DNA of 64,000 bases from Bacteroidetes bacterium UBA2475 (GTDB lineage: Bacteria > Bacteroidota > Bacteroidia > B-17B0 > Aurantibacillaceae): the NCBI GenBank assembly GCA_002342065.1, contig DDPF01000012.1:434001-498000 (forward strand), in the 5' to 3' direction. Positions 61,505 to 64,000 of the stretch are shown one piece after another (position 1 is the first letter of the stretch; every line of letters starts with the position of its first letter). Position numbers and translations under genes: made by a program. The notes beneath the pieces were generated by a model. It had not been told where the DNA came from and searched no databases. It saw only the letters and a list, made by a program, of their open reading frames with translations.

Positions 61505-62920
61505 ATTTTTTAACCTGCGATAAAGATCAAATTGTAAAGTAGGCAATTCTACTTTTTTATAATTTACAACCGTACTGTCTTCTGCATTTTTATCAATGAT
61601 CCTGTATTGATTGTTGGGATGTTGCGGATCAATGCTGATGTTATGATAGCGTATCAAATAGCATTGTAGCGGCCAGTCATTCCAACGATGCTCTGAAATA
61701 CTAACTGAAGAATATTCAGGAATAACTTTTCCAAACTCACTTACATCGTTCAACATTTCTGCATCCCTGCTTTTTTTTCCAATATTAAAAACGGAAAAAA
61801 CAATAACGGCACCAAAAAGTAATACTGAAAAAATTGCAATTCCTTTTTTTGTACCAGATTGGTTTAAAACCTTTTCAGACCAACCAGAAAGTGGTTCAGA
61901 AATAAGTAAAGCTAAACCAATAGCAAAAAATGGCAATGAAGGGATAAAATAAAAACCCTTTTGCACCATAGTAAGCGCTAATGGAACAACGCCTGCAAAA
62001 CCTATTAGTATAAAAAATAACGCTAACATGGCCTTTTCTTTTTGAAGGGTTATTTTTTTTCTGAATACTAAAAACAAAATTGTTGTAATTCCAATTGGTG
62101 GTAATAATTCAACAAAGATCCGGCCTAAAATATAAAAATGAGATTCCACTGTTGGATCCTCCCCTATTCTGTGCAACACACGTTTAATAAAATAATTTGT
62201 AAGACTTTCTTTAGCATCGTCAAAACAAAAAAGTATTCCATAAATTAAAATCGGAACGAGTAATAAAATAAAAGATTGGAAAATGATTTGTTTAACATTG
62301 ATCTTTTTTAAACAAAGCCAATAAATAAACGGAGTTACAATAGGAAAAAAACCGGGAATACCTTTTGAAAAAGTGGCTAAAAAAATAAAAAATCCCGAAA
62401 AAAATAAAAACAAAAAAGAATTCTCTTTAACTGATCTTAAATAAAATAGAACAGCTGCTAAAATAAAAATACCCATGGTGTTTTCATGCATGTTATTGGT
62501 AAACGACCAAAAACAAACAGGAATGCAGATCCATAGAATAAGCGGCAACCAACCAACCTGCGCAACATTTAAGCCTTTATTAATGTACTTCCAGATTAAA
62601 ATAATTAAATAGCAAGTTGTTAAAAGTGTACACAGAACATAAATTCTTTCAGTATACATACCATTACCAAACACTTTAAAAAAAACAGCCTGCAAACCAA
62701 AAACCAAAGGCGGATGCTCATGAAAAGTTTGCAATCCTCCAAAACCATATTTGCTAAAAACCGGGAACCAAAAACTACCAATACCGTTTGCTAAATTTTT
62801 TGAGACACAGGTATAAAGCATGCCATCCATAAACATACCATCCTGAATTAATACAGGTAAAGTTAAACCCAGTATAAGTGAAATAGAAATTAGGAAAAAA
62901 GGGAATTGCTTACTGTACAC
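61502..62920 (-). CDS. GT39/ArnT-like membrane glycosyltransferase
   Basis: Polytopic inner-membrane protein of 472 residues in the GT-C fold group that uses lipid-linked sugars. About ten hydrophobic segments are present. The first loop has DGMLYTCVSKNLANGIGSFW with the acidic residue of the active site and then FHEHPPLVFGLQA, the conserved HPP region. A soluble C-terminal part of about 80 residues follows. The start is GTG. The acceptor (lipid A, protein or glycan) is unknown. Confidence 0.82.
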   Translation of the reverse strand: MYSKQFPFFLISISLILGLTLPVLIQDGMFMDGMLYTCVSKNLANGIGSFWFPVFSKYGFGGLQTFHEHPPLVFGLQAVFFKVFGNGMYTERIYVLCTLLTTCYLIILIWKYINKGLNVAQVGWLPLILWICIPVCFWSFTNNMHENTMGIFILAAVLFYLRSVKENSFLFLFFSGFFIFLATFSKGIPGFFPIVTPFIYWLCLKKINVKQIIFQSFILLLVPILIYGILFCFDDAKESLTNYFIKRVLHRIGEDPTVESHFYILGRIFVELLPPIGITTILFLVFRKKITLQKEKAMLALFFILIGFAGVVPLALTMVQKGFYFIPSLPFFAIGLALLISEPLSGWSEKVLNQSGTKKGIAIFSVLLFGAVIVFSVFNIGKKSRDAEMLNDVSEFGKVIPEYSSVSISEHRWNDWPLQCYLIRYHNISIDPQHPNNQYRIIDKNAEDSTVVNYKKVELPTLQFDLYRRLKN

Positions 62921-62970
62921 TTAAGTTTAATTATTTTAACTCTTTAAATATACTTTATAATTATTTCAAA

Positions 62971-62998
62971 AAAAAAGCCGCTCTTAAGCGGCTTTTGA
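62971..62998. terminator. Bidirectional terminator next to the DUF2795 gene
   Basis: A perfect 10-bp stem AAAAGCCGCT/AGCGGCTTTT with a 4-base loop lies just after the DUF2795 stop codon, continuing into a T run on the minus strand. Confidence 0.88.
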
Positions 62999-63002
62999 AT
63001 AT

Positions 63003-63224
63003 TTAAAACTCATCCTCGTTAAAAAAGAAATCGTCTTTTGTTGGATAGTCTGGCCAAATTTCTTCAATAGTTTCGTAGCTTTCACCTTCGTCTTCCATTT
63101 CTTGTAAATTTTCTATCACTTCCATTGGCGAACCGCTTCGCATTGCAAAATCAATTAATTCATCTTTTGTTGCAGGCCATGGTGCGTCTTCTAACCAACT
63201 CGCTAATTCTAATGTCCAATACAT
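63003..63224 (-). CDS. DUF2795 family small acidic protein
   Basis: A 73-residue protein strongly conserved in Bacteroidota, with no established function. It has the family sequence WTLELASWLEDAPWPATKDE, then LIDFAMRSGSPMEVIENLQE, and ends in the acidic WPDYPTKDDFFFNEDEF. It lies alone between a terminator and about 190 AT-rich bases in which I see nothing else. The gene is read from its ATG. Confidence 0.9.
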   Translation of the reverse strand: MYWTLELASWLEDAPWPATKDELIDFAMRSGSPMEVIENLQEMEDEGESYETIEEIWPDYPTKDDFFFNEDEF

Positions 63225-63417
63225 GCTTTTTTCTTTAAATTTTTACCCTTTTATTTTCATGCAAAGAAAATAATTTTTTGGTAAGATGAAAGGATTATTT
63301 TTAAAAAAATATGTATTTCTTTTAAATACATAAATAACTGTATATCAGATATTTACGAAAACTAAAAAATAGCACACTTTAGCTTTTATGGGGAATTTTG
63401 GTTTTTTTGACAGAAAC

Positions 63418-64000
63418 TTATTCTTTTAACAGCTTTTTATAAAATGCTTTGCCATCTATTTCCACTTTTAAAAAGTAAGTTCCCTGCTTTAAATCTAAAT
63501 TAGAAACCGAGAATTTTTGTTCTATTATACCCGCTTCTTCTTTCAATTCGGTTGCTTTTAACTCTCTTCCTAAAACATCGATTAATGCAATTTTAATTTT
63601 TGAATTTTGCAGATTCGCTAATTTAAAATTTATTTGTTCGGAAAATGGATTTGGAAAAACTTCTAAACTGATAAGATCTGAATTTTCTTTTATTCCGATG
63701 CTTGATGTTGTTGTATCAACTTTTTGTCCGTTGCTACTTATAACATTACTAAATAAACCGGCGCCATTTTCTGCCTTCACATTAAAATAATATACAGAGT
63801 TTTGTGTGAGGTTTAGGGTATGCGCAGTAACTGCGGTTGATGCCCAATTGCTTGTCCATGTTTGTGTATTGGTTGCACCGGGACTTGTGCCAATGCTATA
63901 CCAATATTTACTTATCGAAGAATTTGAATCGTTGGATACTCCCCAGTTTGCCCTTAAAGAATCTGTAGTGTTAACTACTGTTATATCGGCAGCGGGACCA
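63418..64000 (-). CDS. C-terminal part of a T9SS cargo protein with fibronectin type III domain
   Basis: The gene enters from the right edge, so its start is outside the window; 194 codons are visible. The first part reads as a fibronectin type III domain (DSLRANWGVSNDS, ISKYWYSIGTSPG, NSVYYFNVKAENGAG). The last 80 residues are a type A T9SS sorting domain (SLEVFPNPFSEQINFKL ... GTYFLKVEIDGKAFYKKLL). The protein would be secreted across the outer membrane and anchored at the surface. The nature of the N-terminal part is unknown. Confidence 0.88.
   Translation of the reverse strand, partial: GPAADITVVNTTDSLRANWGVSNDSNSSISKYWYSIGTSPGATNTQTWTSNWASTAVTAHTLNLTQNSVYYFNVKAENGAGLFSNVISSNGQKVDTTTSSIGIKENSDLISLEVFPNPFSEQINFKLANLQNSKIKIALIDVLGRELKATELKEEAGIIEQKFSVSNLDLKQGTYFLKVEIDGKAFYKKLLKE

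Overview
The window is AT-rich chromosomal DNA from a member of the Bacteroidota, most likely a flavobacterium-like environmental species. The evidence is two genes ending in type IX secretion (T9SS) sorting domains, a PorE-like TPR/propeller/OmpA protein, an XrtF-type exosortase, UpxY, DUF5683 and DUF4465 proteins, weak ribosome binding sites, and several promoters of the Bacteroidota form TTTG-N19/20-TAnnTTTG. I cannot name a genus. No tRNA, rRNA, CRISPR array, prophage or classical insertion sequence was seen.

Layout. 1-6.7 kb: a surface-polysaccharide locus on the minus strand (epimerase, Wzt/Wzm exporter, UpxY antiterminator, winged-helix regulator, Wzc-type tyrosine kinase). 6.8-9.3 kb: a divergent plus-strand operon of a 72-residue secreted mini-protein with a C-terminal sorting tail, exosortase XrtF, its membrane partner and glyA. 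9.4-18.9 kb: an unknown secreted protein, a nucleoside transporter, a PAP2 phosphatase, the biotin operon bioB-bioF-bioD-bioA, a LolD-like ATPase, a GxxExxY gene enclosed by inverted repeats, and an SLC13 transporter. 19-28.6 kb: housekeeping genes (YihY, DUF5683, dapB, Rieske, FtsX/LolC-like, rbfA, MsbA-like, rsmI, corA, rplT-rpmI). 28.8-36 kb: a very large sortilin-like propeller protein, the mntR-mntH pair with an Nramp-USP fusion, and a glycosyltransferase. 36-40.3 kb: a cobalamin-riboswitch operon (BtuB, T9SS-sorted DUF4465, BtuG-like propeller lipoprotein). 40.3-64 kb: trmH, hemW, a PorE-like protein, an AddA-like helicase-nuclease, the M13 peptidase-dacB-pyrC-suhB operon, a SPOR-domain relative of the PorE-like protein, prmA, tpiA, a lone DppB-type permease, a patatin-barrel protein, a GT39-like membrane enzyme, a DUF2795 protein and the end of a T9SS cargo gene.

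Two themes stand out. First, the exosortase operon encodes its own plausible substrate, a protein that is almost only signal peptide plus sorting tail, beside a polysaccharide export locus. Second, seven inverted-repeat elements sit within a few bases of gene ends. Six are small and empty; one encloses a GxxExxY protein (PD-(D/E)XK-like fold), which suggests an autonomous/non-autonomous pair. The riboswitch-controlled cobalamin operon, with one component carried to the surface by the T9SS rather than as a lipoprotein, is also notable.

Many genes here have no ATG start. Nine appear to begin with TTG, and one (FtsX/LolC-like) has only CTG or ATC available. No gene-free stretch exceeds 300 bases; the longest, upstream of btuB, is filled by the riboswitch.
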